DNA of 64,000 nt from Monosporascus cannonballus (Eukaryota > Ascomycota > Sordariomycetes > Xylariales): positions 62,001 through 126,000 of the forward strand of contig QJNS01000147.1 of the NCBI GenBank assembly GCA_004154925.1, in the 5' to 3' direction. Within the stretch, counting starts at the first letter, position 1, and every line of letters begins with the position of its first letter. This document shows positions 23,647 to 37,700 of this stretch, piece by piece. Below the pieces are notes generated by a model. It made no database searches. It had not been told where the DNA came from and worked only from the letters and a program-made list of their open reading frames with translations. The position numbers and the translations under genes are program-made.

Positions 23647-23769
23647 AGGCTCTATTTTGGAGGTTGTTGATGCGCTTGCGGCGCAGCTGTGGCTAAATAA
23701 CTTTTAATACCACGTTAACCTAATTCGTAAAGACCTTACAAAAATAACAAAACCTCCAAAATAGAGCCT
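23647..23769. repeat. 19-bp perfect inverted repeat at right border of gene island
   Basis: AGGCTCTATTTTGGAGGTT at 23,647-23,665 recurs as its exact reverse complement at 23,751-23,769, with 85 bp between. Outside the perfect arms the match continues for several bases with C/T differences. The right arm is already in AT-rich DNA, so the structure spans the composition boundary. The left arm continues into a motif also found at about 49,370-49,400. Confidence 0.75.
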
Positions 23770-25000
23770 AATATTAAGTTGTGATTTTTTAGCTTCGTTT
23801 TATACGTTTTTATACAAATTTTTAAATGTATTTTTTAAAAAAAATTCGTATATATAATAATAATAAAATTTTATTATAAAATAAGAAATATTATAAATAT
23901 ATATAAATATAAAAAGGTTTTTTAACCGTAAATGTAATTTTAAAATCGCGGCTACTTCAATAAAAATATTAAAAAATACGATAAATTTCTCGTTTTATAA
24001 ATATCTTTAAATTAAAACATCCTTATAATTACTATAATATAATTGCTATATATAACATTTTTAATAAACTTTTTAAGCGTAGTTTAATATGAGAAAAACC
24101 CGAATAATTTTGTTTTTATTTGTACGAATTATAATTATTATAGTATAACTATAAAACCGTTACGAATTTAGTTGCCTTTTAAATTTTTTTAAATAAATTA
24201 TAACATAATAGTGATAATCAGTACGAACAAAATAATTATTAAATAAAGCTTTCTTATATTACGTATATTAAAGTAATTTAACATACGATAATATAATTAC
24301 CAATTATATTATCGTAACCATAAAAGTATTACGATCGTTTATTTTCTAAACGTAAACGTAATCGTTTCGGCTTTAATTTTATTCGAAAAAAATATAAAAA
24401 ATTCTTAAATATATATTGGCTTATATTTCACGGCTAGATCAAGTATTAAATTTCGTAAATTTAAATTAGTTACATTATAACTATAAGAATATTTCGAATT
24501 AAATTACCTTTAACTTTTTTATAATGACGGCGTATTAACGATAACTTGTACAGATATAAATATATCTAAACGGATTTTTTTTATATTAAATTACCTTTAA
24601 ACAGCTTATGGCAAAATAATATACGCGGTATTTACGTTATCGCAGCCGTAAAAATATTACGGTCGGTAATTTTACTAAATTTTAATTTAATTATATTAAT
24701 CTTAATTTTTATTTCAAAAATTCGAAAAACTTCTTATACGCGTATATATTTGTATTCGACTTATATTTAAAATATTAAATTTATTCGAAGTTGTTTGATT
24801 ATGTGTATATAAAATTGAATTATTTTTATAAAGAAAATATAAAATAAAAACGTTTTTTTATAACTTAAAATTAAATATCGCTGGTTCGTTACAGAGATAC
24901 AGTATTTAATAAGTTAATTTTAACGGCTTAGCGTATTATATAAAAGTATATAAAAAATAAAAACGAGCTAGCAGATGTCTGAGCTTAGTAAGGTAATAGA
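23770..25000. other. AT-rich degenerate repeat DNA, no gene seen
   Basis: RIP-type sequence. Several stretches resemble one another (for example around 24,250-24,400 and 24,570-24,720, where AATATTACGGTCGGTAATTTT-like words recur), hinting at decayed duplicated repeats. No coding motif was recognised. Confidence 0.55.
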
Positions 25001-25019
25001 AATAGCAGCAGTATATATA

Positions 25020-25530
25020 TCTATAATCGCTAAAAGGTTTAACTAATTATTAAACCTAAGTTATACGAGTTTATATTAGCAGAAGTATTATAATACTCTA
25101 AATAATAAAATAATTTAATTACGTTTCGTTATACTAAAAGTGTTTTAAAAATAAAATTGTCTTATATATTTATATTATTTAAAAAATAGAATTTACCAAA
25201 TATATATATTTTAATTGTAGCTTAAAAAATTGAATTATTTACATTCTGAAAAGTCTTAAATTTTATAAGCTCTCGTATTAGCAAAAATAATCTAAGTTGC
25301 TAAGTTCTTTAAAACTCTTAAGCCAATTATATAATTTCGATTTCTAGAGTCGGAGTTAACTTCTGTTACGGCACGAGAACAAGAGCGTAGCTATTATATC
25401 AGTAAAAGCGAAACGTTGTCAGCTCGAGCACTGACCGCCTTGTTCTGCTCTATATATCTATAAAGTGCCACTTAGACCTGTGACAACTTCTTTGCTTTCG
25501 ACTGTCTCAAGATCCGCTAAGCCTAATAAG
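25020..25530 (-). repeat. LTR of family A copy 2 (approximate)
   Basis: The left end matches other family-A LTRs. The 25,330-25,520 section is less degraded and contains a TATA-like run (CTATATATCTATAAAG), with AGAACAAG at about 25,376 and CTTGTTCT at about 25,439 as an inverted pair. This section does not match the LTR of the copy at 50,228, so it may be LTR divergence or a separate small repeat. Confidence 0.45.
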
Positions 25531-25699
25531 TTATAATACGATCTTTCTTTTTTAGAAATCGTTGTTTAGAAAATTATTTAAGAATTTGCTTTCTATATCT
25601 TACTATATTTAGCTGTATTAAAAATATTTCTTTATATAAGAAATAAAGTTTTTTTAGTAAGACGAATTATTTATTCGAAGTTTAATATATCTTTTTATA

Positions 25700-25920
25700 T
25701 TTATTATAATAAACATGAAACGTTTTTTAAATTTTCGAAATATATAGACAGTGTATCCGTTGTCGCGCTTTCTATGACATTTTTTATTTTTTTAAAAATT
25801 AAATATAACAACATTTTAAAAAAGATTTTAAAGAGCGAAAAAAAATAAGCCCGAAAAGGTTTACGTATTACCGCAAATAAATTAAATTGTTTTTAGAAAT
25901 AACCATAACTTCTTTATTAT
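25700..25920 (+). pseudogene. Reverse-oriented extra ORF remnant (family A copy 2)
   Basis: On the plus strand, opposite to the element's pol genes, the frame reads RQCIRCRAFYDIFYFFKN, then a basic region and KRFTYYRK. It corresponds in place and pattern to the clearer copy at 50,643-51,006 and to the minus-strand trace at about 45,420-45,640. A C-x-x-C pair and Lys/Arg-rich helix are the visible features. Function unknown. Confidence 0.4.
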
Positions 25921-27558
25921 CGAGGTATAGAAATACTTTATTATAATATTAAAAACGTTAGAATAATAAAACAATTTAAATATCTTAAATGTAAATAAAA
26001 ACGACTAATAATAGAAATACCTATATCTATTCCAACTACGATTTCGTTTAACTAGCTCGAAATCAATCTTAACTAGCTTTTTTCGATTACGCAAACTAGG
26101 ATATTATTATTGTTAATAATCTTATTACTATTAGTAAAAGTTTTTTAAAAAGCGTTTAGTATTTATAAGATTTTTTGCGAATTAATAAATATTTTTGAAA
26201 TCCGAGCATTTCTTTCATTTTATTAAATACTATATAAGTTTATTTTTCTTTTTTTATATTGAAAATCTTTTTTATGTTATATATAATTCCGTTTTTTAAC
26301 TTCATATCCTTATATTTTGTACTAACTTTAATAATATCTACTGTTAACTTATATTTAAAAAATATAAAAAGTTAGAGCAAATTTAACTTTTTATAGTAAT
26401 TGTAAAAAGTAATTCTTTTTTAAAATTCTTTAGCGATTTTATATAGACTAATATACTTAGAATTAAAATTTTTATTATATTCTTTTATTTAAACATTTTA
26501 GAAATATTTAAATTATATCTTTTTTTCGACAGTTAATATTTTTAATCTTTTCTAGTTATAATATTTACTTCTTTAATTGTATACCAAATTTATTTTTGCA
26601 TTTATATCTTAATATAATTATTGAAATTCTTGTAATATAAGTATAATTTTTATATTAGTAATTATATTATACGCATTTTCTTTAAAAATTATACATAAAA
26701 CCAAAGTTTATAGTTATTTAAATCGTTTTAATATTTTTCAAATATTGATATTATAAACCAGTTAAATAATAAGCAATTTTTTATTTAATTATTTTGTTAG
26801 TAATTAATATAATATCGTAACACAGTTTTATTATTTCGTTTAATCGTTTTATTTATCATTATATTTAAATTTTATAAGTTATGTAACTTATAAAGTAAAT
26901 CGGTTTATATTATAAGATATTACTAGACGTTTTATATAAAAATTATTTCTTTATTAAAATATCATTATATAATAATTCTTATATATAAAATTTGTTTTTA
27001 AAGAAAATATATATTATTTATTCGATGTTTGTAATTTTTTCAAAACTAAAAATATATTATTATAATATATACCTACTATTATATTTTTCGAGTAAGGTAA
27101 TTAAGAAATAAAGTTACAATAATTAAATATTACATTTTTTAGAAAATTTATAATAGTTATAAATCTTTATAAGGTTTATAATATAATATTTTAACTTTAT
27201 TATAAAAGTTATACTATTATCTTCATTTTTAAATTACAATCTCGATTTTTAAAAAAATTATAAATGCGCTAAGATTGCTTTAAAATGAAATAAATATTTA
27301 GATATCGACATAACTAATATTTATATATATAATATATAAAGTTTGTTTAATAATTAGATTTCTACAAAATTATGATCATATTTTTTAATTTCTTTATATA
27401 TATTATACAATATAATCTATATTACTACAATTTATTATAAACGTAAATATTTTTAATACAATGGTAAAAATTATATAACTAATTTTATTTAATTTTCTTT
27501 CGACATTTAAATATTTGCTTAAAGTATTAGCTTTATTGCTTTTTAAGGTTTTCTTATA

Positions 27559-27838
27559 TTAAAGTAGAGCAGAGTATTACGCTCATAATTAGCCTTAGCT
27601 AATCAAAAGGACTAAACCTTACATATATATATATTAAAAAGAATTTCGCTATAGGTTTAATCGTAATAACACAATTATTATAATTTTCACGTATTATATT
27701 TTTTAAAGCTTTAATTATTAAACTTTAATATTATTAATACATTTAGATTAAGTTCTGTATTTAGTAATTCCTTTTTATCTTATAGTATAACTTATTTATT
27801 TATATTAATCAGAATCGATTTTTCTTATCTTAATTTAT
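27559..27838 (+). repeat. Left LTR of the 27.6-39.0 kb element
   Basis: Colinear with 38,716-38,991, differing mainly by C/T and G/A changes, as expected after RIP. Ends are estimated to within about 10 bp because terminal TG/CA bases have been altered. Confidence 0.65.
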
Positions 27839-30800
27839 TTTGCTGCTTAGAAAAAAATTAGATTCTGTTAACTGCTAAAATAACTTTCGATTTTTCAATC
27901 AATAACCGAAAAAAAATAAGATTTTAATCAAAAATGCGGATAACCATAATTCCGACTATGGAAATACAAAAACGTATATTACGCTTTACAAAATAATGAC
28001 GGTACGTATAGCCGATAACAACAAAACGATTTTGGACACTATTAATTAAAGAAAATATCTAAAAATTAAATACTTCAAGATTTTCGTCCTAAATAAAATC
28101 TTTAATTAACCCATTTCAGACGATTATATATTAAGAATACACATATTTAAGAATATAGCCTGATTACTTATATTTTAAACCGGCGACGTAATTTAAAATA
28201 CAATATATTCCTTGAAAGATTTTACTTAATAAAACGAAATTCGAATATTTGAAAATTGGATAATAAATACGGATTAATTAAAATTAAAGATTAATTAATC
28301 ATGATTAATTAAGATTTGTTATTAATAATTACTTTATGAAATTATAAAAACGAAAATACGTTATTTGTTATATATTTATATAAATTGTAGATTAATTAAA
28401 ATGGAAATGACGATATAACTAAAAATATAAATTAAATTATTCACGTAAGTAAAAAAAGACAAGGTTACAAAATTTATCATTTTGCTGATAATTAAAGAAA
28501 TTCGAAAAAGATTATTATTGTTTAATATAATTGAAAAAATAAAACGAAGTTATTAAATAATATATTTTGAAATATCTTTGTATTAATAAATTAATATTGC
28601 GTTTAAAGTTTATTTAAAAGTATTTTTTAATATTTATTAATATTAATTACTAAGTTTATTTTAACGTTAAAATTAATGATAAAAATATTAATCGTAAAGT
28701 TAAAAATAATTAAACCGAGTATTGATTACTAGTAATATGTCGATTAAAAAATAAACTTATTGGAATAAAAAAGGCGGTATTTTTATTATAATTACGAAAA
28801 GCTTACAAAATATAAACGAAAATATTAAGCGTTTCAGATTCTTTTATATTTACGTATTTAAATAACAACATTAAACTAATAATATATATTAACTTTAAGT
28901 TACCTTTTTCGCATTAATAAATTTATTAAAGACTTATTAAAATTATTAAAGATTACGACATAATAAAAATTATTACTCGTTTCGGAGTTTCTTATTAATT
29001 CTAAAAGAAATTAAAATCCGATATCGAATATTATTAAAAGTTAGTAATTATTTAAACCAGAATACGATATTAGAGTTAATAACCAATTATTTTTAAATAA
29101 TTTTATCGGTTTTTAAAAATCCGTTACTAACTCAAACCGAGATCGAATACGAAAAATACGGAAAATTATTATTAAAATGCTTAAGAAATAATAGGTTTAA
29201 CTTGTTTAAGATTTTTTCCAAACTTTTACTAAATTTATAATATTGATTTTTAAATTTAAATCTTTATAATTTTTTATTTCAAATAAATACGGATTTCTAG
29301 TTAATATTATAAATAAATCTATTTCTTTTATAATATTATCGAATATATTTATTTTTTCAAATGTTTGTTTTTTTAATATTACTGTTATTAATTACTTCGA
29401 AGAAGTTAATACATTATATAGAAAATACAAGTTTAAAAGGCGCAAAAGATTACCAAATTACTATATTAAGCCAATAACCTTTTTATAAAACGTCGAATTA
29501 AAGTTATTTTTTAAAATATTATTACTTAGAATAAAACGGTTAAAGATATTTAAAACATTTTGAAATTATAAAATCTAACGTAAACACGAATTTTTAAAAA
29601 TCGATTAAGATATATAATGAAATCGGTTTAATATAATATACTAAATCAAATTGATAAATATTCTTTAAAATATGTTATTAAATATTGTAATATTGGAAAA
29701 GAATCTAAACATAAAAACAAAATTATAAATAAAAACAAATATACCAAAAGCTTATTAAAAACATTTTTAATTAATAATCACGGAATCTTTTTTAATGCTT
29801 TGTTTATAAAATTGGATAATTTGTATATAACGTTTTATACTAATGTAATAATGGTAACTAAAAATTATATTTTTAGTAAAACAAAATTAATTAGTTATAA
29901 AAAACGAAAACGATTATTAAATATAATATATTTCGATTTTAACTACATAAATTCGATATAATAATAAAAATTTAAATCTTTTTCATAAAGTAATATTAAA
30001 CTTAAATTTATTTTATCGATGAAAGATACTTAAGTATTGGAAATTCTTAATATTTTAAAATTTTTAAAAATTTAACGAGTTTAAAACAATAAAATAAAAG
30101 TTTATAAAATCACTCGGTTATTAAAATATTACGTACTCTTGGACCGGATATCGCGCTAAATACAATATAATAATACCGACTTATGAATTACAATAATAAG
30201 CTTTTAATCGGATAATTATACCAAAACACAATTTTATCGTAACCAAGATAATTATGGAAATAATTAACGAAATTCTAAAAAGAATTTAGCCATTTTGAAC
30301 GTTTTTTATTAAATGTATAGTAAACAGAAATACGTGATATATATTAATATATAAGATATTTTCGAATATTAAAGAACTCGATTTAATTTCGATAGAAAAT
30401 AATTAATATACGATTTTCTTTAAATATAAAACTAATCGGTCAAATTTAGCTTTAATATAATTTCTGATAATATTCTAAAATTGAATAATTGATAAATATA
30501 GTTTTTTTAAAAAAAATGTTTTAATATAAATATATAACTCACTTAAATTCCATAATTTTTTAAAGATAAAATATAATATTATACTAACTAATAAAAATCC
30601 TTTAAAAAGTTTTTAAAAAAATTTAAATCTAATCTCGATTAGGATTTGATCTATTTTCATATTCTAGACGAACCTTATTTTACTATAATTTTAAAATTTA
30701 ACCGATCGAAACCTAGTATTAATTAAGATCGTATTATTAAGACGAATATAATTTGATTTAATATAAAGTATAATATATTATTTTACAAAAAATTATATGT

Positions 30801-33800
30801 GTAATTAATTAATTTTAAAATACGTTTATTAAAAATAAAAATATTTTATACTTTGAGAAAGTTTACGCTTTTAAAATTAATATAAATAATTAATTAGTTA
30901 TAATTACTAATATTATATTAAGTTAGTAACTTGGTAAAAAAAGAAAATAACGACAAATTAATAAAAAGATATAAGATAGATAATAATAAACTTATATAAA
31001 ACGAACGTTCATTGTTTAAATACTATAATAAAATTATAAAGAAAGATTATTTTTAATTACGATAGAATAATTAATAAATAATTAATAAAATATTAGCAAC
31101 TACAGATTTATCAAAATAGAAAAAGGTTTGAAATGATATAATTAAAATTAAATAAAATTTGCCTCGATTTTAATACAGGTTTTAGAACTTTGATTATAAA
31201 TGTTAAATATAAACTGTAAAAATTTAAAAAAAAAGATATTTTGTTTATATAATAATATAATCCGACCGAATATATTATTTCAATATTTAAATTAATTATT
31301 ACAGTTAATTCTTTTAAAAGAAAGAAATCTGATTAATAATATTATAAATATCAGAACCGAATCAAATATTACAATTTTATCGTATGTTAAAAAGTATGAG
31401 CTAATAATGCGATAAATTCGGGTTTCTTTTATGGGATTTAACGGTTAAAAAAGTATTAAATTCGAAAACATAATCGAAATTCCGATTCACTTAATTGGTC
31501 GATTATTTATTATTTCATTTTTTATTGTCGACGATAGCGACGTAATATAATCATGAATATTAGGATTTAATTTTATGGCCAAATTGAAAATAATATTAAA
31601 TATAAACTTAAATACAATAAAAAGAATTTTAGAATTTGGCTTAAAAATATTATTTTTTTATATTAGCACAATATATTAATCGTAATATTTGTACAGATAA
31701 TTATTTTAAAACAAATATAGCTGATAAATCTATAAGCAGTTTTATTAACGTAAATAAGTTTAATAACGAAAAATATAAATAAATTGGTTATAAGCACTTA
31801 TATAATTTTGATAAAGAATACCTTTTTTAAATAAAATTATAAAATTATTTAAAAGAATATAAAAAATAAGTTAAACCTTAGAAATAAGATTTTAAAGTAA
31901 TACGTGGATAAAAAACTAACATATACGTATTATAAAATCGTATACAAAAAATATATAATAATATTAAAAAGGAAAAAACCGAGTTAAATTGATACTATAT
32001 ATAAACCTAAATAAAAAAATAGTTTTTATCGATAATATACTTACTACTCGATATATAAGTACCTTCTGAAAACTCCAATAAAAAACTAAGAAACTTAAGA
32101 AAGTTATATAAGAGATTAAAAAGCAAAAAAATATCTTAAATAAGCTTAATATACTATTAACAGCATTATTTCTTAAGTTTACTTTAATATTTCGAAAACC
32201 CCGATTATCTAAAAAAAATAAGGTCTTATTTAATCAAATTGGCAATAAATTTACCTGCATAAAAAAGCGTTTTTTAAAAACACATTATTACGAAAAGAAG
32301 TGGCTTTAAAATAAAATTAATAAAAATATAGACGAATGAAAAGAAATTATCGTATTTGTTTAAAAAAAAATAAGAAAAGTTTTCTATAAGGTATAATATA
32401 TTAAGAGTATTATAATACTAATGAATTTAAAAAATAAACTAACTAATATATTACGAATACCTATCGAAAATATTTTTTCGAATAATTGTATAATCCGTAC
32501 TAAAATATTTTAATTCTGTACAAATAGAAAAACGCCGATTTATAATTAATTAATTTTTCGACGAAACCAAATCTTATTACCTTATAAGATATATTTATAC
32601 CGAGAAACTGCGACGAAGGTTCTACAAATTTCGTAATATATTTTTTGGCTTTTTTATTGATATTTGTCTAAGTATAATGAAATTATTTTAACTTTTATTA
32701 ATAAAAATGTAATAAACTTTATAATACGGTTAAAACTATTCTAATATATTATTATATTTATAAGGTTCACTAATTGTCCAACTTATTTTTATTGCCTAAT
32801 GGGAAAAATGTTTTCTAATTTAAAATTCGAAATTATAAAATTATTCGTAAATAACGTTAATATTAAGAGATTACAAATACGATACAATAATTTTAAGATT
32901 TGTTTTGGGGTTTGACTGTTCGTTGTCAAATACATTATTAATATAAAGAAAATCTTTTTCAATTAGGAATTTGTCGAAATTACGATTAATATATAAAAAT
33001 CTCGATAATACTATAAATCTACGATGATAATCGGATTTCTTTACAGTGCGAATAATCGTTAACTTGATATAACTAAAATAATAATAATTTTGAAAATTTA
33101 TTTCTATAAAAATATATCGAAAATTAAAATCTGTTTAAGTCTTACTATTTGTTATTAAATATTTATCGTATATTATATTATTAAAATATAACCTTTTACC
33201 TATTTACTTTGGAAAAATAAGTGCTTTATCTAGGGTTTTAATTAGGAGCATATTATAGAAACACTTAAAAAAACTTACTACAATACCGATCTTATTTATT
33301 ATTAATTATAATCTTGAAATAAAAAAATCGTATTATAAGAACGGATTTTTGCAAACAAAATTTCGAAAATATATTAAGCCAAATAATTAATAATGTAAGA
33401 CATTTAGCGGGTTATAAAAATAGTGTTTAAAAAGAAACCGAATTAAATTACGATACTATTAAACTGGAATATCGAATAATTTCAAAATTTTAAAACGATT
33501 CCGGAATTATATTTATTAAATTCGCTTTATATTTAAAGTTAACGTTAAAAAACTACTTATATAAATTAATAACTTTATAAGCTTATACCTCGGTGTTTTG
33601 CTAATTTGATTAATGACGTAAATTAAATATTTCGATTTAGAAATTGAATATATATTTAATAAAAAATACAGTTACTAATAAACCATCGAAAAAACTATTC
33701 GAACTTTTTACTGAATTAAACGATTAATAAAAGAAAGAAATCGATAACTGTATTAATATTTAATTACACGTTATTCAGCTAAATCTTATAAATAGAATAA

Positions 33801-34269
33801 TCTAAATAAAAAAACGATTTTTATTAAAACTTAGTATGAATAATTACAGAAATACGTAAGGTTTTTTATAATATTAAAGCTTTTTAATCGATTAACGAAT
33901 ACGATAATAAAAAACGAATAACCTTTAAAATCAGAATCTTAAAATATTTTATTTATGATAATATTTTATAGCGCAAAATGAAAAAATAATATAATAATTG
34001 CAAAATTATTAATAACGAACAAAAACGTCTAATAATAATTACATTATTTTATAAGAATTACAATGACAATAGACGAAATATAACTTATTAATATATAGTT
34101 ATTTTATATTATTAACGCAATATATATAAGTATATATAGAAAATAAACCTTAGTTATATTTTATCTAAAAAGAAGTGGTAATTAACGTTTCGAAAAAAAT
34201 TATAACGTTTTAAACCTTTTAAATATCGCAATTATTTATATTATTAATATATAATTTATGTCAAATAAC

Positions 34270-34760
34270 GACGGATATTAGACAATTATCGAAGCTCGAT
34301 ATAAATTATTCGGATATTTCGAAATTAAATCCTTCCGTACAATTACGTTTATAAGTATCAAAAGATTTCTGAACGAATATATTTTTGCTTGATATAGAAT
34401 TCCGGTGAAAATTAAAATCGATAAAGGCTTAAAAAATAAAAAGAAAACGTTATCGAAATTTACAAAATACTTAAGATTAAACGAAACATTAAGGCAGCAT
34501 ATATTGTGTAATAGCAAAATTTAATTAAAAAATGTATATCCTAGTTATTGAAAGATTAATAAAAAGAATAAACATTACCCGTAAAAATTGAATTAAGCTT
34601 CTAACTAAATTCGTTTTTACGAATAATACTATTATAAATATTTAAGGTTTTAACATTTAGAAGTTTCTATATAGATAGAAAACGTTTTTATGAATAGAAA
34701 TTATAATATCAATATAAAGAATGATAATATAAAACCTTAATATAGCGATAAAATTTTAAA
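34270..34760 (+). pseudogene. Integrase core remnant
   Basis: The plus frame reads RIPVKIKIDKGLKNKKKTLSKF, then LRLNETLRQHI and later KIN. This follows the order of fungal gypsy integrases: a V-x-x-D-x-G-x-E-N segment, a linker, then a histidine-rich Y-H-P-Q region and an E-R-G segment. The catalytic region is altered (Lys for Glu), and TAA stops break the frame. Recognition is from spacing and a few residues, so the assignment is tentative. Confidence 0.45.
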
Positions 34761-37700
34761 TATATAACAAATTATATTATTAAAACGTAAAGTCCATAAT
34801 GTTCTTAAAAAATTAATATAATTGTTATATAATATGGTCGAGTTATTTGATTTATTAATTCAAAAAATAAAAATAAAATAAGAACTTAACCTTTAAAAAT
34901 TAAAGGCTTAATATATCTAAAACATCAAATTAAAATATCGATAAATACAATTATATTTAATTTGTAATTTTATTAATTATAGCATTTAGTAGTAAAAGAA
35001 ATTAATAAAATATTATTATAAAAAAGGCTTTTATTATTAAATTAAAACAATTTATTAAAAATAAAAAAGATGTAAAAAGTAATTAACTTTTAAAAAATAA
35101 CTAAATAAAACTATTTTTTTTTATAAACTCGATCAGTTATATAATATTACGAAGAAAACGTTATATAGCATATGTATTAAACGGCTAAAAAATTAATAGT
35201 TTACTACAATAAAATATATTAACACAAATATTAATATTTAAATATCAAATAAACGATTCAAAAATTATGCAATACTAAATAATAATAATAAATACGAAAT
35301 AAATCACCTAAGTAAAGGAAAAGAATAATTGCGAATATTTATAAAACGTTAATATATAGAAAGATATAACCTAAATTTTATTCCTAATTAATATATAAGA
35401 CCGCCAAAATATTAAAATAACGATGTATCGAAGATTTTCAAAATATTACGAAGTTTATTTATATAATAGGAAGCGGTCAAAATTCTTTTAGCAAATTTAT
35501 AGAAAATCTTATAATTTTACTTATAAAGATTTAATTTAATTTATCGTTTTCTTATAAAACTAGCTTCAAAAACTTGAAATTAATTATCTTTAAATATATA
35601 AATATATATATCGATCGAGTCCATATAAATATTATAAATATTTTTCGCGAAACTACAAAACAATATATATCTGAAAAATAAAAATATTTCGTAGTTTCGA
35701 GAAATTTTAAAAAAATAATAACGTTTTTAACAAAATTTATAAAATACAAAATTAAGTGTTCTGAAAATCTAAATCAATACCTCATTAATATATCGAAAGT
35801 TTTTAACAAAATATATTATAAATTAACTTAAACAACCGGCACTGATAATTTTAATAAATATGGTTATTATTCCGAGCGTATTTTTGAAAAATAATATCTT
35901 AATAATCGGCGATTAGACGTTGATTATTTTCCAAAAATTGGTACAAGTAATTGGTTATTTTAAAAATTAACTTGTAACGAAACCGAACATAAGGAAAACA
36001 AATATTACTATGAATATTTATTATAAATTAATATACAATAAGTTATAATAAGAAAAACAATTTATTTCGAAATATTTAAAAGAAATATATATAATAACCG
36101 CATTATTATATCCAATATTAGCCAAATATTAAAATATAAAAAAAGATACTAACGAAAATCCGTTCTGCTAACGTTAATAAATAAACCAGAAGAAAATAAT
36201 AAAGCTCGAGGTAAAAATGTTTTTTAATATTAACGTTAAATATTTACGTTATTAATCGATAGTTTTTAAAACATTATTTAGTACTCTCTAAGATTAGAAA
36301 AGTTACAAGATTACTTTTAATAAATTATTATACTTTGTGCGAAATAGAATAAGGTTTGAGAAAGAAACTATGTTTTCTTAATTAAAATTAAAGAAAAGAA
36401 TAATTATTATTTTTAACAATATTACAAAATCGATATCCAAAAAAGGATATAAATTAGGTATAAAAGCTTAATAATATATGAGATTTTGATTTTTACTAAT
36501 ATCGAATAAGTTAATCGAACAGTTATTATTTTATTAAAGCGAAAAAGGCAAATACCGGTTTACTTTACGAATAAAAAACTTAATAAATATAAGATATTTT
36601 AAAATTTTAAACACGTAACAACGATATATTGAAAAACGATTAACATTTTCCAAATTCTAATTGTGCTTAACTTAATTGTTTTTAACAATATCAAAAACAT
36701 TATCCTTAATTAATAAGTTACTTATCTATTTAAATAATTTCTTAAAATTCGCATTAATATAAAATGTTTAATATTTAAGTTTTTCTAACGATTTAAAAAC
36801 ATCAATAATAAATTGATTAAACGTATTAAAATAGAGAAGGAATATATACAAATATAAAAATAGATATACGTAAATAAATAATAAATCTTATTAATAAAAA
36901 TATAACAAGTTATAAAGGTTAAAACATAGCAAAATATAAAAACGATAACGCTTACAAACAAATTAATTAAAAATAATAATAATATACGGTACTTTTTTCG
37001 ATAATATTAAACAAAAATTTTCAAAACATTTTTAGCGTATAAAGATCTTTTTTAAAAAAACAAATAAAAATAATAAATATATTATTAATTAATTTTTATT
37101 ATTATTAATTAATACTATTAAATATCTTTTAATACTTATATTAATGCTATAATTTTTTAACTGTATCCCAAATTTACGTACTTATATTACGATTTATTAT
37201 GTATTATATTTCTAGATTTTACTACGTATATTATAATATCGACGCCATTTAAAAATAATCTAGAAGTGAATTTTAATAAATTTTAAACTAAACTCCAAAA
37301 CATTAAGATAATTTAAATTTAATTAATTACGTAAAACTACAAAAACTAATTTTCTAAATATGTCAAAACTTATAGAAATGTTGAAAAACTTGTACGATAA
37401 TATTTTATTTTATATTCCTATATTTAATCGTAATTGAAAAATTAATTTTAATCGATTATTACCTGTTATCCTATATAAGTAAAAGGATATCATCTTTAAA
37501 ATTATTTTAAAATGTTACTAAATTTCGAAAACAATTCGAATTTATAATATAAGACTTTAATTATCTTATTCGAAAAATCTATTATACTAATTACTAATGA
37601 AAAGGATCTTTAATTAAAAAATGATATTATATTAATATATATATTGTGGTATAACACTATAAACAGAAAGCTAATATGCATTTTTAAAGCCGGTTATTTT

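Larger units (their letters stand above)
25000..27558 (-). mobile_element. Family A retrotransposon copy 2, 3' part (interrupted)
   Basis: The segment 26,150-27,540 aligns base for base with 51,150-52,640 and with the start of the window, placing it in the integrase-to-3' end part of a minus-strand family-A element. The LTR end near 25,038 carries the family's GTTTAACTAATTATTAAAC word. The element is broken at about 27,558 by another retrotransposon and resumes at about 38,992 with sequence matching positions 1,045 onward. All frames are closed by RIP. Confidence 0.75.

Noticed and set aside
34278..34517. 79-codon minus-strand frame
   Set aside because: Opposite to the plus-strand integrase trace; Phe/Leu-rich composition is typical of antisense to Lys/Asn-rich RIP-altered coding DNA.
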